DNA of 64,000 nt from Rhodoferax sp. (lineage in GTDB: Bacteria > Pseudomonadota > Gammaproteobacteria > Burkholderiales > Burkholderiaceae_C): NCBI GenBank assembly GCA_030645355.1, contig JAUSNJ010000133.1, positions 1 to 64,000 on the forward strand, written 5' to 3'. A program made the position numbers and the translations under genes. Position 1 is the first letter of the stretch. Each line of letters starts with the position of its first letter. Positions 41,588-49,254 of this stretch are shown piece by piece. Under the pieces are notes generated by a model that saw nothing but the letters and a program-made list of their open reading frames with translations, had not been told where the DNA came from and made no database searches.

Positions 41588-42760
41588 CTACAGCAGCGCG
41601 TTCGGGTTCTCGCCGCGCTCGTACACCACGTGGGCGCGCCCCACGATCAACGGGTCGAGCTTGCCGATGTGGGCCAGGTCCTTGTTGGCATACGGCAGCT
41701 TGTGCAGCACGTAGCGCATGGCGTTGAGCCGCGCGCGCTTTTTGCAGTCGCTTTTGATCACCGTCCAGGGTGAATCGGCCGTGTCGGTTTCAAAGAACAT
41801 GCCCTCCTTGGCGCGCGTGTAGTCCTCCCACTTGTCCAGCGATGCCAAGTCCACCGGGCTGAGCTTCCACTGCTTGAGCGGGTGGTTCTCGCGCTCCTTG
41901 AAGCGCCGGCGCTGCTCTTTGCGGCTGACACTGAACCAGAACTTGATCAGATGTACGCCGCTGCGCACCAGATGGCGCTCAAACTCGGGCGTCTGGCGCA
42001 TGAACTCGTTGTACTCGTCGTTGGAGCAAAAGCCCATGACCCGCTCCACGCCAGCGCGGTTGTACCAGCTGCGGTCCAGCAGCACGATTTCGCCACGCGT
42101 GGGCAGGTGCTGCACATAGCGCTGAAAGTACCACTGACCGCGTTCGATCTCGCTGGGCTTTTCCAGCGCCACCACGCGGGCGCCGCGGGGGTTGAGGTGC
42201 TCCATGAAGCGCTTGATGGTGCCGCCCTTGCCGGCCGCATCGCGCCCTTCAAACAGGATCACCACCCGCTGGCCGGTCTCCTTGACCCAGGCCTGCAGTT
42301 TGAGCAACTCCACCTGCAATTGAAATTTTTGCTGCTCGTAGCTGGAGCGGCGCATCAGGTTGCGATACGGGTAGCCGCCATCGCGCCAGTCCGGTGCCAG
42401 TTCGTCGTCCGGGTTAACGCCCTTTTTGCCGGTCTCGCCCTTGATCCGGCCCATCAGTGCTTCGCGCAGGACCCGGGCATCGTCGGTGGAGGCCCCTTCG
42501 AGCATGGCGCGCAGGCCTTTAGCCCGCTCGCTGGCCGTGCCACTGGCATCTGGCCGCACCAACTCCAGCGCGGCGGCTATCGCCTTGCCCTGCGCGGCAT
42601 CAGCAGCTTGCGCCGCGACAAACTTGCCTATTGCCCGCGCCTTGGTCGATGGGGCAATGTCGCCTTGAACGGCCTTACGTGCGCGCGCGGGACTCGTCTT
42701 TTTTTTTGCCGCTACGGTTTTGGGCGTTGTGGTGGTTGTCGCCAAAGGCTTCTCTGCCAT
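41588..42760 (-). CDS. ppk2: Polyphosphate kinase 2
   Basis: 390 residues. PPK2 phosphorylates nucleotides with polyphosphate, or the reverse. Walker A VILFEGRDAAGKGGT and Walker B LLDRSWYNRAGVERVMGF are intact, with the lid KEQRRRFKERENHPLKQWK. The first about 115 residues are an extension rich in Lys, Ala, Thr and Pro (TVAAKKKTSPARARKAV), unlike the compact catalytic core, and resemble histone H1-like tails. It forms a leftward pair with the 5-FCL gene upstream (42-base gap). Confidence 0.93.
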   Translation of the reverse strand: MAEKPLATTTTTPKTVAAKKKTSPARARKAVQGDIAPSTKARAIGKFVAAQAADAAQGKAIAAALELVRPDASGTASERAKGLRAMLEGASTDDARVLREALMGRIKGETGKKGVNPDDELAPDWRDGGYPYRNLMRRSSYEQQKFQLQVELLKLQAWVKETGQRVVILFEGRDAAGKGGTIKRFMEHLNPRGARVVALEKPSEIERGQWYFQRYVQHLPTRGEIVLLDRSWYNRAGVERVMGFCSNDEYNEFMRQTPEFERHLVRSGVHLIKFWFSVSRKEQRRRFKERENHPLKQWKLSPVDLASLDKWEDYTRAKEGMFFETDTADSPWTVIKSDCKKRARLNAMRYVLHKLPYANKDLAHIGKLDPLIVGRAHVVYERGENPNALL

Positions 42761-42802
42761 CGTGCATTTCTCCTGTGTAAAGTCGTGTCGCCATCGCCAC
42801 CA

Positions 42803-43402
42803 TTACACGGGCCAGACGACTCCATGGTTGTTGAGGATGGCATCCAGCGGCAAGTCATGCGGCTCGGGCTCAAAGTCCTCGACAAAGCCCACGCCAAAGC
42901 CCAGCCCTACGGTGAAGGGCTTGGGTTGCAGTGATGCCATCATGCGGTCATAAAAACCGCCGCCGTAACCCAGCCGGTAGCCGCCGGGACCATAGCCCAC
43001 GCAGGGTGCAAACAGCAGGGTCGGCACGATCACCTCGGTGTCCTTGGGTTTGGGAATGCCGTAGGCATCCTCTTCCATCGGGCAGCCCGGGTACCAGGCG
43101 TGGAAGGTCATGGTCTTGTGCTCTTTGTTGACCACCGGCAGGCCAATGCGGCGCAACTGCGGCTGGTCCAGCAGTTCGCCGTCTTCCTTCCAGCGGTGCA
43201 GGGCCGGCAAGGGGTCAAACTCGCCCTTGATGGGCCAGTGGGCGCCGATGATGGTGTCGGGCCGGCCCACCAGCCAAATGCGCATGACCTGCTGCAGCAG
43301 GTCGGCCTGCTGTAGCCGATCGGGCAGGTTCAGGCGTTGTTCCAGCAGCCTCTTGCGCAGGGCTTTCTTGGCCGCTGCTTTTGAATCTTCTGAGTTGTCC
43401 AT
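42803..43402 (-). CDS. 5-formyltetrahydrofolate cyclo-ligase
   Basis: 199 residues. It converts 5-formyl-THF to 5,10-methenyl-THF with ATP. The signature GYGPGGYRLGYGGGFYDRMM near residue 142 and the N-terminal KKALRKRLLEQR helix are characteristic. ATG 43402 has GGAG five bases before it. Only nine bases separate it from the start of the divergent slt gene, so each gene's promoter must lie inside the other or be shared on opposite strands. Confidence 0.93.
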   Translation of the reverse strand: MDNSEDSKAAAKKALRKRLLEQRLNLPDRLQQADLLQQVMRIWLVGRPDTIIGAHWPIKGEFDPLPALHRWKEDGELLDQPQLRRIGLPVVNKEHKTMTFHAWYPGCPMEEDAYGIPKPKDTEVIVPTLLFAPCVGYGPGGYRLGYGGGFYDRMMASLQPKPFTVGLGFGVGFVEDFEPEPHDLPLDAILNNHGVVWPV

Positions 43403-43411
43403 AATCTCCAC

Positions 43412-45412
43412 ATGCAGTTTTCAGCCATTCTGACATCGATAGCGCTTATTGGCGCTTACATCGTGTCCATTCCAGCCCCCGCCAACGCCCAAACCCGCGA
43501 GTCGTCGCGCGCCGACAGCACCATTCTGGAGATGGCCCAGCTCTACAAACAGCGTGACCGCCGACGCCTGAGCGCCCTGTTGCCCCAGGTCCGCGGCCAC
43601 GCGCTGGAGCCCTGGGCAGCCTACTGGGACCTGTCGGCCCGGCTGGATGAGGCCGGTCCGACGGAAATCCAGGAGTTTTTCACCCGCTTCAACGGCAGCT
43701 ACCAGGAAGACCGCCTGCGCGCAGAGCTGCTACTAAAAATGGGGCGTGACCGGGACTGGGTCGGCTTCAACCGCGAATACCCGCTGTACCGCATGAATGA
43801 CGACAAGTCGGTGCGCTGCTACGCCCTGCTGGCCGAGCATCTGGCCAGCGGCATCGACAACACCGCCCAGGTCAAGGACGTCTGGCTGGGCGTGAAGGAA
43901 GCCGACGAAGGCTGCGCCAGCGCCGCCGAACAGCTGCTCAAGGACCACACTACGTCCAGCGCCATGGTCTGGCAGCGGGCCCGCCTGGGGATGGAGAACG
44001 ACCGGCTGCGCGTGGTGACCCAGGCGGTGGGCATTGTTAGCCCGCGCTCGGTGCAGACGGTCAACAACATCTACCTGAATCCCGGCAAGTACCTCAACGA
44101 CAAGCTCACCGCCATCCAGCCCCGGACGCGCGAACTGGTGTCGCTGGCGCTGATCCGCCAGGCCTACCTGGACCCGGCCGAGGCGGCGCAGGAGATCGAC
44201 AAGCTGCGCTGGCGCGCCCAGCTGACCCAGGAGGAACGCAGCTGGATCTGGGGTGTGATCGGCAAGCGTGCCGCGCAAAAGCTCTCCAGTGACGCGCCGG
44301 ACTATTTTGCCCGCGGCCAGGCCCCAGCCATGCACGAAGACCACCTGGCCTGGCAGGTCCGCGCGGCCCTGCGCGCCGGGCGCTGGTCCCAGGTGCTGAG
44401 CGCCACCGGTGCCATGGCCGAACCCCAGCGCAGCGACCCGGCCTGGACCTACTGGCGCGCCCGCGCCCTGCTGGCCCAAGGGACCAACGAGAGCACGCGC
44501 GCACAGGCACTGCAGCTGCTGGAGGGCATCGCCAGCGGGCGCGGCTTTTATGAACAGCTGGCACTGGAAGAGCTGGGCCAACGCATCACGGCAGCGGAAA
44601 AACCGGCGCCCCTGACACCGGAAGAAAAGGAAGCCGCCCGCCTGAACCCCGGCCTGAACCGCGCGCTGTACGCCATCAACCTGGGGCTGCGTGCCGAGGG
44701 CGTGCGCGAGTGGAACTACACCACCAACCTGCATGTGCGCGGCGGCATGGACGACCGCGCGCTGCTGGCTGCCGCCGACATGGCCTGCCGCCACGAGGTC
44801 TGGGACCGTTGCATCAACACCAGCGAACGCACCAAGGCTGTGGTGGATGCCGAGCAGCGCTTCCCCATGCCGTTCAAGGCCGCAGTGGTGGTGCGCGCCA
44901 GCCAGATTGGCCTGGACCCGGCCTATGTGTACGGCCTGATCCGCCAGGAGAGCCGCTTCATCATGGACGCCAAATCGGGCGTGGGCGCATCGGGCCTGAT
45001 GCAGGTCATGCCTGCCACAGCCAAATGGACGGCCAAGAAGATAGGCCTGACCAACTTCCAGCCGCACCAGATCACCGACCGCGACACCAACATCGCCATC
45101 GGCACCGGCTACCTCAAACTGGTGCTCGACAGCTTTGACGGCTCCATGCCGCTGGCCGCGGCCGCCTACAACGCCGGACCTGGGCGTCCGCGCAACTGGC
45201 GGGGCCAGTCGGGTGGCCCGGTGTTGGAGGCCGCCATCTGGGCCGAGAATGTACCGTTCAACGAGACCCGCGACTACGTCAAAAAGGTGCTGGCCAACAC
45301 CACCAACTACGCCGCCCTCATCACCGGCCAGCCGCAATCCCTGAAGGCCCGACTGGGCAGCATTGGCCCCAAGGACGCCACCACGCCGGAGACCGGGCTG
45401 GACCTGCCCTGA
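43412..45412 (+). CDS. slt: Soluble lytic murein transglycosylase
   Basis: 666 residues with a signal peptide (to PANAQ). The N-terminal two-thirds is the helical superhelix of Slt70, and the C-terminal SLT domain carries the catalytic Glu in LIRQESRFIMDAKSGVGASG, then LMQVMPATAKWTA and AAAYNAGPGRP. It cleaves peptidoglycan glycan strands with 1,6-anhydro ends in the periplasm. No ribosome site is visible because the start is nine bases from the 5-FCL start. GST and cca follow on the same strand. Confidence 0.95.
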   Translation: MQFSAILTSIALIGAYIVSIPAPANAQTRESSRADSTILEMAQLYKQRDRRRLSALLPQVRGHALEPWAAYWDLSARLDEAGPTEIQEFFTRFNGSYQEDRLRAELLLKMGRDRDWVGFNREYPLYRMNDDKSVRCYALLAEHLASGIDNTAQVKDVWLGVKEADEGCASAAEQLLKDHTTSSAMVWQRARLGMENDRLRVVTQAVGIVSPRSVQTVNNIYLNPGKYLNDKLTAIQPRTRELVSLALIRQAYLDPAEAAQEIDKLRWRAQLTQEERSWIWGVIGKRAAQKLSSDAPDYFARGQAPAMHEDHLAWQVRAALRAGRWSQVLSATGAMAEPQRSDPAWTYWRARALLAQGTNESTRAQALQLLEGIASGRGFYEQLALEELGQRITAAEKPAPLTPEEKEAARLNPGLNRALYAINLGLRAEGVREWNYTTNLHVRGGMDDRALLAAADMACRHEVWDRCINTSERTKAVVDAEQRFPMPFKAAVVVRASQIGLDPAYVYGLIRQESRFIMDAKSGVGASGLMQVMPATAKWTAKKIGLTNFQPHQITDRDTNIAIGTGYLKLVLDSFDGSMPLAAAAYNAGPGRPRNWRGQSGGPVLEAAIWAENVPFNETRDYVKKVLANTTNYAALITGQPQSLKARLGSIGPKDATTPETGLDLP

Positions 45413-45492
45413 GCATCAATTCGGCGAGCATCCATCATCAATCGGTCGAACATTGCGCCCTACCATCACAGTCTCAACATCAAGGTGATCCC

Positions 45493-46179
45493 ATGCTGAA
45501 ACTCTACATCGGTAACAAAAACTACTCGTCCTGGTCGATGCGGCCCTGGGTACTGCTCAAGCAGGCGGGCATTGCATTTGAGGAAGTGATGGTGCGGTTT
45601 GACTCCTTCGACGCCGACTCCACCTTCAAAAAGACCCTGCAGGATGCCACACCCACCGGCAAGGTGCCGCTGCTGGTGGACGGCGAACTGGCCGTGTGGG
45701 ACACGCTGGCGATGGCAGAATACGTGGCCGAGCAGTTCCCCGAACGCCAGCTGTGGCCGACCGACACCGCCGCGCGGGCCCGCGCCCGCAGCATCTGCGC
45801 GGAGATGCACAGCGGCTTTGCCGCGCTGCGCAGCAATTGCCCGATGAACATTGAGGCCAACCTGGCGGACGCCGGCGCCCTGATCTGGCGCGACAAACCC
45901 GCCGTGCGCGCCGACGTGCAGCGCCTGGTGGACATGTGGGGCGCGCTGTTGCAACAGCACGGTGGACCGCTGCTGTTTGGCAGCTTCACGGTGGCAGACG
46001 CCTACTTTGCCCCGGTGTGCATGCGCCTCAGGACGTACGCCCTGCCCGTGCCACCGGCAATAGCCGCCTATGTGGAGCGCGTCTGCGCCCTGCCCGGCGT
46101 GCGAGCCTGGATTGACGAGGCGAAGGCAGAACGCGACTTCCTGGACTTTGAAGAGCCTTACCGCATCAAGCCAGCCTGA
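45493..46179 (+). CDS. Glutathione S-transferase family protein
   Basis: 228 residues. N-terminal thioredoxin-like domain (KLYIGNKNYSSWSMRPWVLL with the Ser/Tyr activation site, TGKVPLLVDGELAVWDTLAM with cis-Pro and the glutathione Ser/Thr contact) and an all-helical C-terminal domain. Substrate unknown. It precedes cca by four bases and is likely in one transcript with slt and cca. Confidence 0.9.
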   Translation: MLKLYIGNKNYSSWSMRPWVLLKQAGIAFEEVMVRFDSFDADSTFKKTLQDATPTGKVPLLVDGELAVWDTLAMAEYVAEQFPERQLWPTDTAARARARSICAEMHSGFAALRSNCPMNIEANLADAGALIWRDKPAVRADVQRLVDMWGALLQQHGGPLLFGSFTVADAYFAPVCMRLRTYALPVPPAIAAYVERVCALPGVRAWIDEAKAERDFLDFEEPYRIKPA

Positions 46180-46183
46180 CCCC

Positions 46184-47449
46184 ATGGAAACCTACCTGGT
46201 CGGCGGTGCCGTGCGCGATGCCCTGATGGGCTTGCCGGTGCAGGACCACGACTGGGTGGTTGTGGGCGCCACGCCACAGGAACTGCTGGACCAGGGCTAC
46301 CTGCCCGTGGGGCGTGACTTCCCGGTATTTCTGCACCCGGTGTCCAAAGAGGAATATGCGCTGGCCCGCACCGAGCGCAACACGGCGCCGGGCTACCGGG
46401 GCTTTTCCGTCCACGCGGCGCCCGACGTGACACTGGAAGAAGATCTGGCCCGGCGCGATCTTACTATCAATTCAATAGCGATACATGTAGATTCCACGAG
46501 GGCTACAGGCCAGTTTTCCTTAAACGATCTGGTGGACCCGTACAAAGGCCGCCAGGATATTGTCGACAAGGTGCTGCGCCACGTGACGCCCGCCTTTCGC
46601 GAAGACCCGGTGCGCATCCTGCGCCTGGCCCGTTTTGCCGCGCGCTTCACCGACTTCACCGTCGCCCCCGAGACCCAGGCTCTGATGCGCCAGATGGTGG
46701 ACGACGGCGAGGTCGACCACCTGGTGGCCGAGCGTGTGTGGCAGGAACTCGCCCGCGGGCTGATGGAGGCACAGCCCTCGCGGATGTTCGCCGTGCTGCG
46801 CGACTGCGGTGCCCTGGCGCACCTGCTGCCCGAACTGGACTGCCTGTGGGGCGTGCCGCAAAGCGTGGAGCACCACCCCGAGGTGGACACCGGCGTGCAC
46901 GTGATGCTGGTGCTGGACCTGGCAGCCCGCCTGCAGGTCAGCCTGCCGGTGCGCTTTGCCTGCCTGACCCACGACCTGGGCAAGGGCACCACACCTGCCG
47001 ATGTGCTTCCCCGCCACATTGCCCACGAGGAACGCAGCGTGAAGCTGCTCAAGGCAGTGTGCGCGCGCCTGCGCATTCCGGTGGAGTGCAAGGAACTGGC
47101 CGAGGTGGTGGCGCGGGAACACGGCAACATCCACCGCAGCGCGGCACTGAACGCCGCGGCCATCGTGCGTCTGCTGGAGCGCTGCGATGCCATCCGCAAA
47201 CCGGCGCGCTTTGCCGATATTCTGCTGGCCTGTGAGTGCGATGCACGCGGACGCCTGGGCCTGCACGACACGCCCTACCCGCAAGCCGCGCGGCTGGCGG
47301 CGGCGCTCACCCATGCGCAGTCGGTTGCTACGGATGTGGTAGCAACAAACGCCCAGTTGGCGGGGGCTAGTGGTCCAAAAATCGGTGAGTGGATTCACAG
47401 GGCGCGGGTCCAGGCGGTGGCATCTGGCCTGGACGGCGCGGCACGCTAG
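46184..47449 (+). CDS. cca: CCA-adding tRNA nucleotidyltransferase with HD domain
   Basis: 421 residues from METYLVGGAVRDALMG, the class II nucleotidyltransferase opening, with DHDWVVVG carrying catalytic Asp residues and EDPVRILRLARFAARF in the neck. A C-terminal HD domain (CLTHDLGKGT) gives the phosphohydrolase activity of the long form. Two dispersed repeats lie in frame: one near residues 93-112 (AIHVDSTRATGQFSLN), between RRDLTIN and LVDPYKG, about nine residues longer than E. coli Cca; and one near 380-398. The stop overlaps the convergent solute-binding gene stop. Confidence 0.95.
   Translation: METYLVGGAVRDALMGLPVQDHDWVVVGATPQELLDQGYLPVGRDFPVFLHPVSKEEYALARTERNTAPGYRGFSVHAAPDVTLEEDLARRDLTINSIAIHVDSTRATGQFSLNDLVDPYKGRQDIVDKVLRHVTPAFREDPVRILRLARFAARFTDFTVAPETQALMRQMVDDGEVDHLVAERVWQELARGLMEAQPSRMFAVLRDCGALAHLLPELDCLWGVPQSVEHHPEVDTGVHVMLVLDLAARLQVSLPVRFACLTHDLGKGTTPADVLPRHIAHEERSVKLLKAVCARLRIPVECKELAEVVAREHGNIHRSAALNAAAIVRLLERCDAIRKPARFADILLACECDARGRLGLHDTPYPQAARLAAALTHAQSVATDVVATNAQLAGASGPKIGEWIHRARVQAVASGLDGAAR
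46461..46519 (+). repeat. Dispersed repeat copy 6, inside the catalytic domain of cca
   Basis: TTACTATCAATTCAATAGCG...TTCCACGAGGGCTACAGGCCAGTTTTCC is the cleanest copy and nearly identical in pattern to the minus-strand copy at 22939. It is translated in the cca frame. Confidence 0.8.
47325..47378 (+). repeat. Dispersed repeat copy 7, C-terminal part of cca
   Basis: TTGCTACGGATGTGGTAGCAA...GGCGGGGGCTAGTGGTCC keeps the GCTAC...TAGCA...GGGGGCTA skeleton, diverged at the GAGGG position. Translated in frame as SVATDVVATNAQLAGASG. Confidence 0.55.
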
Positions 47450-48234
47450 CGCAAATACTCCGCCACAATTTTTGCCAGCTGCCCGTTGCGCTTCATGGCC
47501 TCCAGCGCAGCGTCCATCCTGGCGATGAAATCGGCCCGGTACGCCGGTCGATTCTTGGCGCTGTAGCCGATGAAGGTGTCTTCCCCCGACAGCTCCACCG
47601 CTTCCTGCAACTTGAAACCACTGCTGGCAAAGTAGGACTCCAGCTGCCGCGCGGCATAGCGGGCGGCGGCCCGGTCACTGGCAAAACAGTCGATGCGGCG
47701 GCCCGCCAGCTTTTTCAGATTGGCGTCGTTATTCTTGGCCGACTCCAGCTTGACAGTACCGAGCTTGGCCGCTTGCATCAACCGGTCGGACAGCAGAAAG
47801 CCCAGGTTGACGCCCACCGTCAAACCGGCAAAGTCGTCGGGAAAGGTTTTGCGCGGCACGGCCATCACCGCATCGTTGCAGAACACCACCACGGTTTCGC
47901 GGTAGATGGCCACCGAGTAGCGGTCGATGTAGGTGCGCTCGCGTTTGAGCCCGGGCGGGAACAGCGCAAAGGCGCTGCCAAATTCCAGGTCGGCCAGACC
48001 CCGCTTCCAGGGCACCGGCAGCAGCGTGATGTCATAGGCCGGCTTGAGGCGCTGCGCGGCCGCATTCAGAATGTCGACGTACATGCCCTTGAAACGGCCG
48101 CCCTCGACGTAGCTATACGGCGCGTAGTTTTCGTCGCCATACAGGGTGATTTTTTCCCCCGCCATAACCGTTGACGCGAAACCCGCAACTGCAACGCAGA
48201 CACAAACGGTGTGGCGCAAGACTCCAATGGACAT
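47446..48234 (-). CDS. Periplasmic solute-binding protein, family 3 (amino-acid type)
   Basis: 262 residues with a signal peptide (MSIGVLRHTVCVCVAVAGFASTVMA). ITLYGDENYAPYSYVEGGRFKGMYVDIL (quoted in part: DENYAPYSYVEGG) and the second-lobe pattern LAGLTVGVN-type (FAGLTVGVNLGFL), then RIDCFASDRAA, fit SBP_bac_3. No permease or ATPase gene is adjacent, so it may be an orphan receptor component. Its stop codon overlaps that of cca (convergent). Confidence 0.87.
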   Translation of the reverse strand: MSIGVLRHTVCVCVAVAGFASTVMAGEKITLYGDENYAPYSYVEGGRFKGMYVDILNAAAQRLKPAYDITLLPVPWKRGLADLEFGSAFALFPPGLKRERTYIDRYSVAIYRETVVVFCNDAVMAVPRKTFPDDFAGLTVGVNLGFLLSDRLMQAAKLGTVKLESAKNNDANLKKLAGRRIDCFASDRAAARYAARQLESYFASSGFKLQEAVELSGEDTFIGYSAKNRPAYRADFIARMDAALEAMKRNGQLAKIVAEYLR

Positions 48235-48249
48235 GGAGCAGTTTAGCGC

Positions 48250-48690
48250 CTACGCCGGCAGATGCGAACGTGTCCAGCGCACGATGTCGGCCGCACCCAT
48301 GGCGCCGGCCTGGCGTGCCACCTCACGCCCGCCAACAAACAACGCCAGCGTGGGGATGCTGCGGATGTTGAAGCGCGCACCCAGTGCCTGCACGGCTTCG
48401 GTGTCGACCTTGGCCACGCGGATGTGGGGCTCCAACTGGGCCGTGGCCTGCTCCAGACCGGGCGCCATCTGGCGGCACGGACCGCACCAGGGTGCCCAGA
48501 AGTCCACCAGCACCGGGATCTGGTTGCGCGCGACGTGCTTGTCAAACGCAGCCTCGTCCAGCGCCGTGGTGTGGGCTGTGAAAAGCGGCCGGTGGCAACT
48601 GCCACAGTCGGGCGCCTTGACCTGGTCAACGGTTTTGACGCGGTTGGTGGTGTGGCAGTGCGGACAAACGATATGCAGTGATTCAGTCAT
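48250..48690 (-). CDS. trxC: Thioredoxin 2 (zinc-binding N-terminus)
   Basis: 146 residues. The N-terminal zinc site is Cys9/Cys12 and Cys29/Cys32 (CPHC, CGSC) and the redox site WCGPC is at 68-72, with the cis-Pro in IPTLALF. This domain order defines TrxC, a cytoplasmic reductant often induced by oxidative stress. It lies 15 bases upstream of the solute-binding gene on the same strand. Confidence 0.93.
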   Translation of the reverse strand: MTESLHIVCPHCHTTNRVKTVDQVKAPDCGSCHRPLFTAHTTALDEAAFDKHVARNQIPVLVDFWAPWCGPCRQMAPGLEQATAQLEPHIRVAKVDTEAVQALGARFNIRSIPTLALFVGGREVARQAGAMGAADIVRWTRSHLPA

Positions 48691-48771
48691 ATTCAGTCTT
48701 TAAGTGGCCTCTGTGTCAGATCACCTTGGGGCGAAGGCGTGCGGATTCAAGGGTGTGGCAAACTCCAGCCC

Positions 48772-49176
48772 GTGCAACCAACCCGCCCCACCGTCGATTT
48801 GCAGCGCCCCCCCGGAACCCGGGTGGTATGGGCCAGCCTGCTGGTGCTGGCGCTGCTGTGGACGCAGAGCATGGGCTTGTGGCACCGCCTGGTGCACAGC
48901 AGCACGACCCACCCCGCCCTGCAGTGGATCGTGCAGGCCAGTGCGGGCGACGCCGGCCAGACGCCAACCGGTTCCGGCCGGCCTTTCTCCAACCACCTCG
49001 CCGACACCGACTGCCAGCTCTTTGACCAGCTGAGCCACGCCGACGGGGTCGCCGCCAAGGCTGTCGTGGCTTTGGCGCAGGCCTTGCAACCTCACGTCCT
49101 GCGGTCCAGCCACGCGCTGGCTGTTGCCCGCTGGCACGCGCTCTTCCAGGCGCGCGGCCCTCCTTCCGTCCGCTGA
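48772..49176 (+). CDS. Small membrane-anchored protein (DUF2946-like) upstream of TonB receptor
   Basis: 134 residues from the GTG at 48772; another GTG at 48739 would add 11 residues and the choice is uncertain. One hydrophobic segment (VVWASLLVLALLWTQSMGLW) is followed by a histidine- and threonine-containing periplasmic-type region (HRLVHSSTTHPALQW, DTDCQLFDQLSHAD). Proteins of this shape commonly precede TonB-dependent receptors and metal genes in betaproteobacteria; family membership is from memory. A terminator-like hairpin separates it from the receptor gene. Confidence 0.6.
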   Translation: MQPTRPTVDLQRPPGTRVVWASLLVLALLWTQSMGLWHRLVHSSTTHPALQWIVQASAGDAGQTPTGSGRPFSNHLADTDCQLFDQLSHADGVAAKAVVALAQALQPHVLRSSHALAVARWHALFQARGPPSVR

Positions 49177-49192
49177 ATCCCCGCCTTCCTGA

Positions 49193-49228
49193 CCTCCCGC
49201 TGCCTGAATGGCCCGCGGGAGCGTTTTT
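49193..49228 (+). terminator. Hairpin plus T-run between DUF2946-like gene and TonB receptor
   Basis: CTCCCGC (49194-49200) pairs with GCGGGAG (49215-49221) and is followed by CGTTTTTGC. It lies 27 bases before the receptor ATG, so it may end the small upstream gene's transcript or act as an attenuator for the receptor. Confidence 0.65.
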
Positions 49229-49254
49229 GCTTTTTCTGATTCAACGGACTTCTC

